NCBI GenBank assembly: GCA_000827325.1
Contig: KN832884.1
Span: 408,953 to 472,952 of the forward strand
Reading direction: 5' to 3'
Length of the DNA stretch: 64,000 nucleotides
Source: Oidiodendron maius Zn
Taxonomy: Eukaryota; Ascomycota; Leotiomycetes; Myxotrichaceae
Every line of letters starts with the position of its first letter. Within the stretch, counting starts at the first letter, position 1. The notes below the pieces were generated by a model. That model was not told where the DNA came from and did not search any database. It saw nothing but the letters and a program-made list of their open reading frames with translations. Below, one piece after another: positions 47,675-57,397 of the stretch. A program made the translations under genes and the position numbers.

Positions 47675-49725
47675 ATGGCATTTTTCTCCTGGTGCTCCAG
47701 ACGCGTCGGCGGCCTCTCCTTCATCACTTTGCTCTTCCTCTGCGCCGTAGTAATTATCAGTGAGTACCAGGTGCTGAAGACCCCTCCAGGCCCGACTCGG
47801 GCGAGCGGCCGCCTCCTGACCGTCTTCTTTGCCTACTACTCGTTGATCATCCACCTCGTCGTCTCCATCTTCCCCTTCCGCGCATGCTGGGCCATCTGGG
47901 ACATCACGCGGAGCCTCAAAAAGGTCGCACCGACCCGGCAATGGCGCGACCTAGGCCCTGGGCGCAAGCTCTCGACCTACTCGCTCTCGTCCGCCGAGAC
48001 CCTCACGCCGTCACGCGCCTCGGCCACCTCCAGCGACACCGAGGATTGTGACGCCGGCTACTTCGCTGACATCGAGGCCGAGATTCCCCAGCATTTCCAC
48101 GCCGTCCTGATCCCCAATTACAAGGAGGACGTTGACGTCCTGCGAGAGACTCTTGACGTGTTGGCGTCGCACCCGCAGGCGCGCGCCCAGTATGATGTGA
48201 GTTTAAACGAAACCGTGCGGTACGCCTCCAATGCCCCTCCTAATGCAATTACCCCTAGATTTTCCTAGCCATGGAGGCGCGTGAGGTCAATAGCGACGTT
48301 AAGGCTGTAGGCCTGATCGCCGAGTACGTGAAGAAATTCCACGCCGTTGACTTCACGCTGCACCCGGCCGACCTGCCCCGTGACTCGCCTGGCAAGAGCA
48401 GCAACATCTCCTGGGCCGCACGCAAGGCCAGCGAGCGGTACACGGACATCTCACGAGACGACGTGATCGTGACGGTGATTGATGGTAGTTGTTCCTGCAT
48501 CTGCGAGCGTGGGTGATGCTAATGGATCGCTAGCCGACAGCCACCTCTCCGCGAGCTATTTCGAGGAGGTCAGTGGCATGCACCTGCGCTACCCCAAGAC
48601 ATCGTCAACTACGGTCTACACGCCCCCGATCATCTTCGATCGCAACGCGCACCTGGTGCCCATCCTGGTCCGCGTGGCCGACATCCAGTGGTGCGCCGCC
48701 GGCCTCTCTGGTCTTTATGCTGGATCCTGGGTTGGGCCCCCGACCTCAGTCTACTCGCTGCCCCTCGGCTTGGCGGACAAGGTTGGTGGCTGGGATGCCG
48801 ACTGCGAGGCCATCGGCGAGGACCTGCACATGTACCTCAAGTGCTTTTTTGCGTTGAACGGCAACCTGACCCGCCGCACCGTGTTGTCCCCGGCCAGCCA
48901 GACCAACGTGTCGGTCGATCTCAAGGGCCCGCGCGGCATCGCAGGCGGTGTCCAGGCGCGCTACAAGCAGGGCCTCAGACATATGTGGGGGTCGCTCGAT
49001 AGCGGCTATGCACTGCGTCAGTTGGTGTCCGTGTGGAGGGACCGGAAGTGCCGGATCCGCACCTTCAGACCATTGCACAGTAACGGGTACCTCCCCAGGA
49101 TCTTATTTATGTTTGCCAATGGCAGTTAATAACATCATGCAGGAACCATAAGACGGAGTACATCCCCGACCCTGACCTGGAGAACCTCCTCAAGAACCAG
49201 ACTGCCATGGGCGGGGCGTTCTCCGACGTGCGCTACCACCGCGTTGACCCGCCCTCCTGGCCCCGCATCTTCTTCCTCCTGCATCGCCTGCTCGAAGCCC
49301 ACTTCTTCCCCACGCACATGATGATCCTGATCATCTCCTCGGGAATCTACACCTTCGTTGCTGACGGCCAGCCCGACGAGCTGCAGATCGCCTGGACTTT
49401 CGAGCTCGCCGGGTACCTACGTTTCTTCGGCTTCAGCCTGGTCGCCCTGTATTTCGCGCTCTACGAGACCTTCCATCGCGACTGCGTCAACGCGCGCAAG
49501 GCCGAGATGAAAGCCGCCGGTCTGTACAACCACATGCAGACTGCCTTCTCGTACCGCACCTTCTGGGGGAACATCCTGGACTATTTGATGGTCCCCATTG
49601 CAGCCCCGCTATTTGGCAGTATCCCCGCCATCCAGGCGCAGGTGTCGCATTTCTGGACCCTGGATCTGATCTACACGGTCAGTAAGAAGCCATCGAATAA
49701 GAGAGACGTCGCAGGCGAGTGTTAG
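47675..49725 (+). CDS. membrane glycosyltransferase, GT2-like
   Basis: Four exons: 47675-48196, 48259-48484, 48534-49086 and 49143-49725, about 627 residues. The first membrane segments are near residues 10-35 and 45-70 (LSFITLLFLCAVVII, FFAYYSLIIHLVVSIF). The catalytic region has PNYKEDVDVLRETLDVL (nucleotide-sugar binding start), VIDADSHLSASYFEE (Asp-x-Asp-type motif, completed only after splicing at 48484/48534) and WDADCEAIGEDLHMYLK (Glu-Asp acceptor motif). Two more membrane stretches lie in the C-terminal part (THMMILIISSGIYTF and AGYLRFFGFSLVALYFALYE). This is the layout of processive or polytopic GT2 enzymes in fungi, though it lacks the QxxRW motif in obvious form, so it is not a standard chitin synthase. 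Donor and product are unknown. Probably Golgi or plasma membrane. Confidence 0.8.
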
Positions 49726-50483
49726 ATTTGAAAGAGAGATCAGACATGTCAATTGCGTGCATGCATAGCTTGGCATATGAGATTTAAAGTTTTGGGGAGC
49801 GGGGCATAACCAATGCCAAGTGCCTAGGTTACAGATACTATCGAGCATAACATAACATAACATTTAGAGATCCTGGAAGGCGGATTTTGTGTTGTGGAGG
49901 GGTTTTTTTTCGCAAGGGGTGTGACGGTACTGGGGGAGACCTTTTGAACTGGCATTCCGATGAATGGAAATAGATAGGTAATGCTTAATTGATAATAGCC
50001 CCATTTTGCGAAGCTCGTATCTAGAATGTGTGAATTTCGTTATAATTTGTATTTGTTTATTGGTGTATTGAAGTGCGCCAGAGTAGAGTAATTTGTTTCT
50101 TTTCCTCGGATTTATGTAGGTTAGTTAAAATTATCAGCATGGGGTTGAAAATGCGGGCGATCTTATCTTATCCGATCCGACGGAACGAGAGATCCTGTAC
50201 AAAGGTAGAGAGTGAGTGCGTAGAAATGGTCATGTGAACGGCATTTCCTAAGTCCAGAAGAGAAAAAGTAATTCCTTTGCAGCCTTTGAATTATTTTACT
50301 GACAATGCAATAAGATTTCACACATATTTCGCACTGTAATATTCTAGAGAGTTATGGAGTCGTCCGCACAACGTATCCTATGTTGAGTTATCGACTACAT
50401 GAAAATTCTGACCACTGGCTCTCATTATAGGTTCTAAACTCCTCCTCCTTTCCCCAAGCATGCTGTTGTTCTGAAATCAATAT
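49726..50483. other. intergenic region between convergent genes
   Basis: This is the 3' flank shared by the glycosyltransferase gene (plus) and GH55 B (minus). A/T-rich sequence, including a CATAACATAACATAACA direct repeat near 49847-49863 and an 8-T run at about 49903-49910. No gene was recognised. Confidence 0.45.
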
Positions 50484-52897
50484 TTAAGCAGGCGATGTCT
50501 GAGCGTGATCCAGGTATCCGGCAATAACAGAACCCCAAGCACCATTGTACCCGTCACCACCGCCATTGGTCGAGTCTGTTGCCCAAACTTCATCTCCGAC
50601 CTTCAAGTTGGCATAGGCCATGTGTGCTACATCAGGTTAGTACAGCTTTGGGGCATTGGATCGGATATGTCACTCACTGGTCAGGCCGTACAGCTGCAGA
50701 TTCTGCGGGATGTTGATAATAACATTCATGTTTCCCTGATAGCCATTGTTGAAGTTGTACATTCCGGCCGAGTAGTGATAGAGGTTCTTGCCACCATTGT
50801 AATATTCTATTCGGGGAGTCAGCTATTGCATGAGATCTACAAGAAGTCATAGTACTATTTACCATTGGCTCCCATTAGGCAGGCGGCGTCGCCGTTGCAC
50901 CATGAGAAGTCGGGGTCGGAAGAGACAACGTTGAATGGATTTGGTGGTGACACTGATGCGCCATTGTTCTGGCGATAGTTGGTCTCACTCTGGAAGAAGC
51001 TTGTCAAGACGTTCTCTGCCCCGTTAAAGAATAACTGCGAGTTCCACCAGTGCTCTGAGCCGATGCCCATTAGCCAGGTGGCGACAGTAGACTCGACGAT
51101 AATACCAAACTTTCCAGCCGCGGCTGTGCCTTTCCCCTGGTTATCGGAAGCATGGTCGGCAACCCAGGACCAGAAGTTATCGATGTATGCAGATGAAGTA
51201 GCAGCAAGGTGCAAACCGTAGTATGCCGCCTTACAGTTTGCCTCATCTGAGCAGTCAATCTCGGTGTCCTGTGTACCGCCGACGGTGATGAGAGAGTTGT
51301 GAATAGCGACGTCGCCAGGCTGATTACCCGCCATGTTTACCTGACAGATGATAGCGCCAGCAAGCTGCTGTCCAACCGTAAAGCGCATGTCTTGGATATG
51401 GGCAACACCCTTGTCGTTGGGTTGGCCGATTTGGACAATGGCCTTGGGATTGGACTCGTCATTGAAGGAGTCACCGTACCCGGAAATGGTAGACCAGGCT
51501 TCACCAACCATCTCAGTTCCAACGGGCACCTTGACTGTATCTTGAACACGGTATACACCAGATGGAAAAAAGACAACCTTGCCTTGTTGCGCTGCCATTG
51601 CTAGAATGTCGTTTAGAGCCTGTGATTGATCACCAGTGTTATCGCTCGCCACTTGGCGATTGCCATTCTGTGAGGGATCTTTGACATTGATAACGTCGGC
51701 AGCAGTCTTATCTGAGTATGAGAGAGCAGCGACAATGGGATAACTACCGCTGGGAGCAAGTGCATCAGGTCGACCGTTTTTGACTGGAGGCTGGTTTGTC
51801 TGGTGGGGAGTAGTCTTTCCATTGCCGTAGTTAGAGCCTGCAAGGTTGCCGTAAAGGTAAGTATCGACATGAGCAGCGCTAGCTATAACAGTCTGGCCAT
51901 TAATTCTGACTATATCGCTCGTGCTGGAAGAGTCTTTGTTTAGATTCTCAATCATGAAGTTCAGACTGTCCGCATTTCCTGGCACACCAATTAGTAAACT
52001 TTGCTCTGAACTTGCTATTATCCACTCACCACTGATGTCCATAGTCACGCCACTGTTCTTAATCGTACCGTCAATTAAGGCGATAAATGCATTGATACCA
52101 GTGACGGACACGGAGGTGCCACAGGTATCCCAGGTCGAACCAATGATGGTAATGGCATTGCCTCCACTAATTTGCACCCCAACTGTGTTTTTTGAGAAGG
52201 TTATTCCCTTCAATTGGTCTTGCTGATGGCCATTATAGTAGAAACCAATGGCTCCATTCTCAATGGTGACGTCCGATGTTGAAATGGTAGATCCTTGGCC
52301 GAGGTAGATTCCGGTATGCATTCCGGAAGGCAGAGTGATCTGGACATTAACTAGAGCGCAATTCTGGGCCACGCGCCAATGAAGGGCATTAAAGTTTGAT
52401 GCAGTGTTCGTCGTCGTGTCAAGGATGACATTTTTGAGCTGAACGGAGAAGTGCAGTTCGCCATGTCCGCTTGGGTAGTCCCCTGCTGCACCACCCACGA
52501 TTAAACTATCACCCGAGAATCCTGAAGCAGCTTTGATGGTAGGAGGAGCCGTCGGATCACCTAAAATAACCGTATCCGTGTACAAATACAGAGTTGAGTC
52601 AAGCTCGTAAGTTCCTGGAGGCAAGTAAACTACTCTGGGGGCATTTGCCAGGTATGTTGCACCCTCTGAATTGAAGGCAGGTCGACCTCCGTTGGCTATG
52701 GAATCCCGAAGTCCCTGAGCGTCGCCAGCATTGACACTCTGAACCACATCGTATCCGTACGGGTCGTTAGAGTGACTATGGTCCTGACTGGCATACCACC
52801 AGGTTGAAGCTCTCTTCTCAAGTGGGCCAGAACGCTCGGTTACGGGCAGAGCAGAGGCGAAGCCGAGAAGTGAAACAATAGCAGCAAATGACTTCAT
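50484..52897 (-). CDS. GH55 exo-beta-1,3-glucanase, copy B (secreted)
   Basis: Four exons (minus): 52897-52030, 51978-50863, 50806-50678 and 50626-50484, about 751 residues, the usual GH55 length. The signal peptide MKSFAAIVSLLGFASALP is followed by a probable KR pro-peptide site (LEKRASTWW). Two beta-helix halves are evident: VVYLPPGTYELDSTLYLYTD in the first and VVFFPSGVYRVQDTVKVPVG in the second, and the FFQSETNYRQ block. The first intron (52029-51979, GTGAGT, TTACTAATT branch, CCAG) is 51 nt and stop-free, so reading through would add 17 foreign residues after MDISG; splicing gives the smooth MDISGNADSLNFM. The final two exons complete the second beta-helix (NLYHYSAGMYNFNNGYQGN). Hydrolyses beta-1,3-glucan from the chain end. 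Paralogue of copy A, more typical in length. Confidence 0.94.
51979..52029 (-). other. 51-nt stop-free intron in GH55 B
   Basis: Donor GTGAGT, branch TTACTAATT and acceptor CCAG are all canonical for this organism. The length is a multiple of three and no stop lies in frame, so both spliced and retained forms would be translatable. The 17 extra residues have no counterpart in GH55 family proteins. Confidence 0.8.
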
Positions 52898-53998
52898 GAT
52901 GACAACGAGAGAAAAGATAAAGAGAGACGTACTGCAGGAAAGACTCTACATTGTGGGAGAAATGGGCCAGATATGCAGTTATGTTTCGCAGCATGTCTCC
53001 TCGAGGCCGGAGGTCTTTACGTGCCCCTCGCGCCAAGGCTGAGCAACAACTAGAATGGAAGTTGATTACCGTTATTCTCCCGCCAACAAGGCCGAGTCAC
53101 CTACCGTTACTCCACAGAAGCATTCCAATCCTTGGAGATTAACTGCGGCACTAGGGGCAGGCATGGATTTCATCCCAGCTACGAGGGCATGTCGATATCG
53201 ATCCATGGCGCGAAACGGGAGCGGGTGGTGGCTCGGTCGTTCCGGCCGGTGGGATCAGTGGCAGACGATCTTTCTAGCAGGGTGTCTGGATCCATGGAGG
53301 CGAAATGCGCGTTGGTTGTAACTTCGATAGGAGCGGGTTCCTGAGTTTCTAGGGTCGCAATAAGTGCCGTAATCCACCGTCTTTTAAAGTTTCAGCCACC
53401 ACCGTCAGATTCCGATTTTGGAGGTCCGGTAGAGATCGCGGAATTCAGGCTATCTTAGCACCGGACTACCCTTATTGGCAAGCACTGCGAGATCATCTGC
53501 GTATCCGTATAAGCACTAAGATTAACCTCCGGTTCAGACTGGCTCGGTCTTTCCGTCAGACTCTAGTGAAATCTGGAAGGTAGCTTAATTCTTGGCGTTC
53601 CTTAATGTTTTGTGTGAATGGATGCCCTCGGTTAGCTGATGTTCTCAGTATTCACGACCAATGAATTCGAGGCTGAGGTCATAATTAAAGATATATATAT
53701 TAATCACGGGCAGTTGTGCTGAGATGGGAAATGCATTAATTTTGATTGGTATCTCAACTGATCGCTCACAAGCTACATACAACATAGGTTCAAACATGCA
53801 CTGTGGCCCATTCCATATCAACTCCTCTCGAAATCACAGGCTAATATGAAGGGAAAGAACAAATAATCAGACAATCGCTTACTCGCTCATTTCCTCCAAA
53901 ATCCTACTCGTTGCAACTGACCCGTTCTCTTGTTCAATATCGCAAACTGGTCTAAGGGGGCTCTAATTACCGTTCGGAAGAGGCAGAAATTTTAGAGA
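52898..53998. other. GH55 B promoter and 3' flank of the next gene
   Basis: The region upstream of GH55 B (52898-53400) is GC-balanced; the rest is A/T-rich and ends at the stop codon of the minus-strand membrane-anchored gene at 53999. No gene was recognised. Confidence 0.45.
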
Positions 53999-56299
53999 TT
54001 AAACCCCATCATCCTGCTTCAGAGCTATGTCAGATGGTGGTTCTTGGGGATGGAGATTACTGAGTGGTAGCTCAGATGGGAGATCTTCCTCGAAGATTAT
54101 TCCTGTAGGGGAAGTCTCTTCCGGAGCTTCAGAACCGGAATATAGTTCGACATCCTTGTCAAACGAATTGTCTTTCTCTGGTTCATGCATGAGATCAGCC
54201 TCCAAGATATCAGTTTCAATGCTGACTGACTGCGCTTTTATCGGTTCTTGGGTATGAATTGGCATATCCGAAGTCTCGATCGTTTCAGGCGGTATGATGT
54301 TGACAGGCTCCGTAATAATATCCACAACTTTCAGGCCAGAATCTTTAATAACGGGGTCGAGATGTGGCCTGGGACCCGTGCCAGGCTTCAAAGCCAGCAG
54401 GATAACCACAACGCTCAGCACACATATGAGGACATTTTTGCGATCCCGCATTGCAACCTTGAACGCGGCAAGGAGAAGCTCAGGCAGGGAGTCGCCATGC
54501 TCGATTCGACTTGTTGGAGCTTGCGGAGCCGGCCGGCGATGTGTCGAACTCATTCGTGACTCCGCTCTAGGATGACCGTCTCCATAGATCTCTCTTAAAC
54601 GCTCCTCTTCCATCCTTTGTCGTCTCAGCAACTCTTCTTCCTGCACCCTCTCAGCCTCTTCGAGATTGATAGCTGCCTCGGCACTATGTAGATTGTGCTC
54701 CACTGTCTCATTTTCATCTACGAACCCATCATCCCCTACTTCGTGCGAGGATTCAGGAATATGCGCAAACGACGCAGCAAAATGCTCCAGCTCACCAACC
54801 AAATTCCCCTCGACAAATGGCTCAAGCTCGACATCAACTCTCTCCATCTCTCTCCATACAGCGGCCCAAGCACCAGCCCTCATTAACCCATTGGACGCAT
54901 ACACCTTGACTCGGAATCTCGTCTCCCTTTTTTCATTCATGCTACTGCCTTCGATCTTGACCTCTCTCTCGCAGATGTCGCACCACTTCTTATCCCGATC
55001 ATTGAGATCATGCAACTGGCCCTCTTCATCCGAAATTGGAGTATCTGGTCCCATGTAATGCCCGCATTTTAAGATCCGAGCTCGTGGACGCACGGGTAGC
55101 TCGAGAGCTTCGAGCAGACGTTCTTCGAGAACTTCGTATGAATCCTGCGGGTGGGGTAGTAAGATTCCACGCTCAAGAACAGTGTCGCCGAGTTTTTCAT
55201 GCAGCAGATGGTAGTTATCTCTGACGTGCTGGAGGGAAGGAGGAACGTCTGGAGATGAGATGGCGCGGGAGTGAGGCCAGGTGAGAGGGAGGACAGTGAC
55301 GTGAAGAAGAACAAGAGGTTGTTCTTTTTTTGTTTTGAAGCGTGTTGGAGTTCTCTTACTGGGCGAGAAGGAAGTATACGAATTAGGAGTTCCTATGCGA
55401 GATCCGGTGGGGAATTGGCGCTTAGACGAGCGCGGGGAGGAGAAGATGGATGGTGGGGGAGAGGACATTTGCATTGCTCGCACAGAGCTAGGATTGCGGA
55501 ATGTTGGTCGGGACATTCCTTTGCTGGGTGTGTGAGGGTTCGGTATTGGTGTGTAGGAGGCTCCACTTGGGATTCTCGAAATCGGCTCCGCGGCCTCTTC
55601 ACCGACAACTGGAGAGGTGAGTTCCTTACTGTTCGACTCGTCGCTGGTGTCGTGGCAAGAATTTATGCTACTGCGTCCACTGTTCTCGGAATGGCTGAAG
55701 ATATCGTCTTCGACATCGCCATCGTGGTGCGAGCTTGAATCCCCAGCTTCATCTTCATCCTGCGCAGGATGCTGGGCATCAATATCGTCTTCTGTTTCGT
55801 ATGCTCCCTCGGAACCCTCATAAGTTAATTGCGAATTCTCAGGGTCGTAGCCAAGTTGGGGGATCTCTTGATCATATGTCTCATATGTTTGCGTGCTAAG
55901 TGCGGACCCTTCTTCGTATCCAGCGAGGTTTTCGGCGTTGTAGCTCTCATCCGTTCTTGCACTCAACACTGAACCTTCGCCATAATAGGTATTATCTTCG
56001 AAACTCGCAACAACTGCCCGTGCCGCTGCTTGGATTTGAGCTTCTATCCGATCAATCTGACGTTCTCGAGCTTTCTGTTCCTCCTCGGAGGTAACCTCGT
56101 CTGGTGGCTGGGATACATCTTGTTTGGGTTGGCTTTCGTCCATAGTGGTTTCGCTCTTAGTTTCAGACCAAGAATCATGATGGACGATTGTCTGATTTGA
56201 TGCAATGCGTTCGGCAGGCATGGCGAGATCGGTGGAGTCCGTTAAGCATGAAGGGTCGACATGGAATTTAAAATCAGGGCGTGGAGTGGATTTCGGCAT
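53999..56299 (-). CDS. acidic membrane-anchored protein of the fungal 'pathway-specific nitrogen regulator'-labelled family
   Basis: Single exon. I start at the ATG at 56299 (MPKSTPRPDFKFHVDP), giving about 766 residues; an open frame continues 122 codons upstream but its composition is unlike the rest. Residues up to about 280 are acidic and disordered (Glu/Asp/Ser/Tyr-rich repeats such as EEGSALS and YGEGSVLS). A folded core follows, from LLHVTVLPLTWPHSRAISSP through LLPHPQDSYEVLEERLLEAL and ILKCGHYMGPDTP with a Cys pair CDICERE. Then come a Glu/Arg-rich coiled coil and a single hydrophobic helix near residues 619-637 (NVLICVLSVVVILLAL), and an acidic tail of about 130 residues. The family name used in databases is, as I recall, 'pathway-specific nitrogen regulator', but no DNA-binding domain is visible and the membrane helix argues for an envelope or ER location. 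Confidence 0.7.
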   Translation of the reverse strand: MPKSTPRPDFKFHVDPSCLTDSTDLAMPAERIASNQTIVHHDSWSETKSETTMDESQPKQDVSQPPDEVTSEEEQKARERQIDRIEAQIQAAARAVVASFEDNTYYGEGSVLSARTDESYNAENLAGYEEGSALSTQTYETYDQEIPQLGYDPENSQLTYEGSEGAYETEDDIDAQHPAQDEDEAGDSSSHHDGDVEDDIFSHSENSGRSSINSCHDTSDESNSKELTSPVVGEEAAEPISRIPSGASYTPIPNPHTPSKGMSRPTFRNPSSVRAMQMSSPPPSIFSSPRSSKRQFPTGSRIGTPNSYTSFSPSKRTPTRFKTKKEQPLVLLHVTVLPLTWPHSRAISSPDVPPSLQHVRDNYHLLHEKLGDTVLERGILLPHPQDSYEVLEERLLEALELPVRPRARILKCGHYMGPDTPISDEEGQLHDLNDRDKKWCDICEREVKIEGSSMNEKRETRFRVKVYASNGLMRAGAWAAVWREMERVDVELEPFVEGNLVGELEHFAASFAHIPESSHEVGDDGFVDENETVEHNLHSAEAAINLEEAERVQEEELLRRQRMEEERLREIYGDGHPRAESRMSSTHRRPAPQAPTSRIEHGDSLPELLLAAFKVAMRDRKNVLICVLSVVVILLALKPGTGPRPHLDPVIKDSGLKVVDIITEPVNIIPPETIETSDMPIHTQEPIKAQSVSIETDILEADLMHEPEKDNSFDKDVELYSGSEAPEETSPTGIIFEEDLPSELPLSNLHPQEPPSDIALKQDDGV

Positions 56300-57397
56300 A
56301 TCTCTCGTATGGGTTGTAAACACGTTACGTTGACGCTGCGGTTCATGCAGCAACCCGCCCGAGGCAAAATGTTTGTTTATAAAGGGTATATGTGAGCTTG
56401 CTAATGTGTGACGTGTGCAGGCTTGGGGCATGTGCAGCTTTGGTTTCCTGGTGGTTGAGTTCTCGCGAGTTGTTGACCCTTTGTTGCTACAGCAACACAA
56501 AAGCCAATTGAGGTCTTTGATTGTGAGACAAACAAAGGGCACACATTGCAGCCTGCTATGGTAAAGTTTTAATTGATAAGGGTATCCCTTTATTGCAGGG
56601 CTATTTCGTAAAGTATTTGCCTGTGTCGTGTGCCTTGTGCTATTGTACCAGCGCTTCTTCGTCAAGGCACCAGAACTCTCTTATGCCAATGGAGTGCTGT
56701 ATAACACGATATCTCTCTACAGCAGACTTGTTTTGGGCGTTATTCAGTCCATCCCAACAAATCACTGCCCTGTAGAAAACTCCCACATGTATCAGAGCGG
56801 AAATAATTTTCATATATTGATTGGATTGTGCTGGGCGAGACGGAATCCCACAGGAATCGAGAAGGTAGCGCGCAGAGCAATCTCACAATTCGCCAGTTGA
56901 GTCTCTTCTATTTGGATTCAATGTATGAAGTAATTCCATAGCTCTCCTTCACTGGCTGAGTGGATTCTGTTGTACACATCACCCGAGCTGGTTGGAGTTA
57001 AATTAACAGCTGTTAAGAGCTTCATCCATTTATCCCTACCATCCTTCACCTCCCCACGGATAATTACTGGGGAATTGCCATACTGGCCATGCCGTCATTT
57101 AACCACCCTCTCCTGTGCTGTTATAGGCGCAGTCGTTGATAATTGTTGCTGGTACAGTCCGGCAGGTGACACATGAGCGGCTGTAGTGCGGCTGCGCGGG
57201 TTCTGTTTTCCGCACAGAAAAGATCCCCTCTCGTAAGCTACAGTACCATCTCCATCGGCCGTACTATCTGCTCGTACCCCAGGGTCATCAACAACATGCG
57301 CGGTGTCTGGTCGCCCCTGTCCTCATTCCACAACCTCATGTGAGATCCTCCATGCTCTCATGGAAGTGCGCAGCACTCCTGCGCTGCTACTGAAGGC
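56300..57397. promoter_or_regulatory. divergent promoter region
   Basis: 1.1 kb between the start codons of the acidic membrane protein (minus) and the second Zn2Cys6 factor (plus). No gene or specific site was recognised with confidence. Confidence 0.35.
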
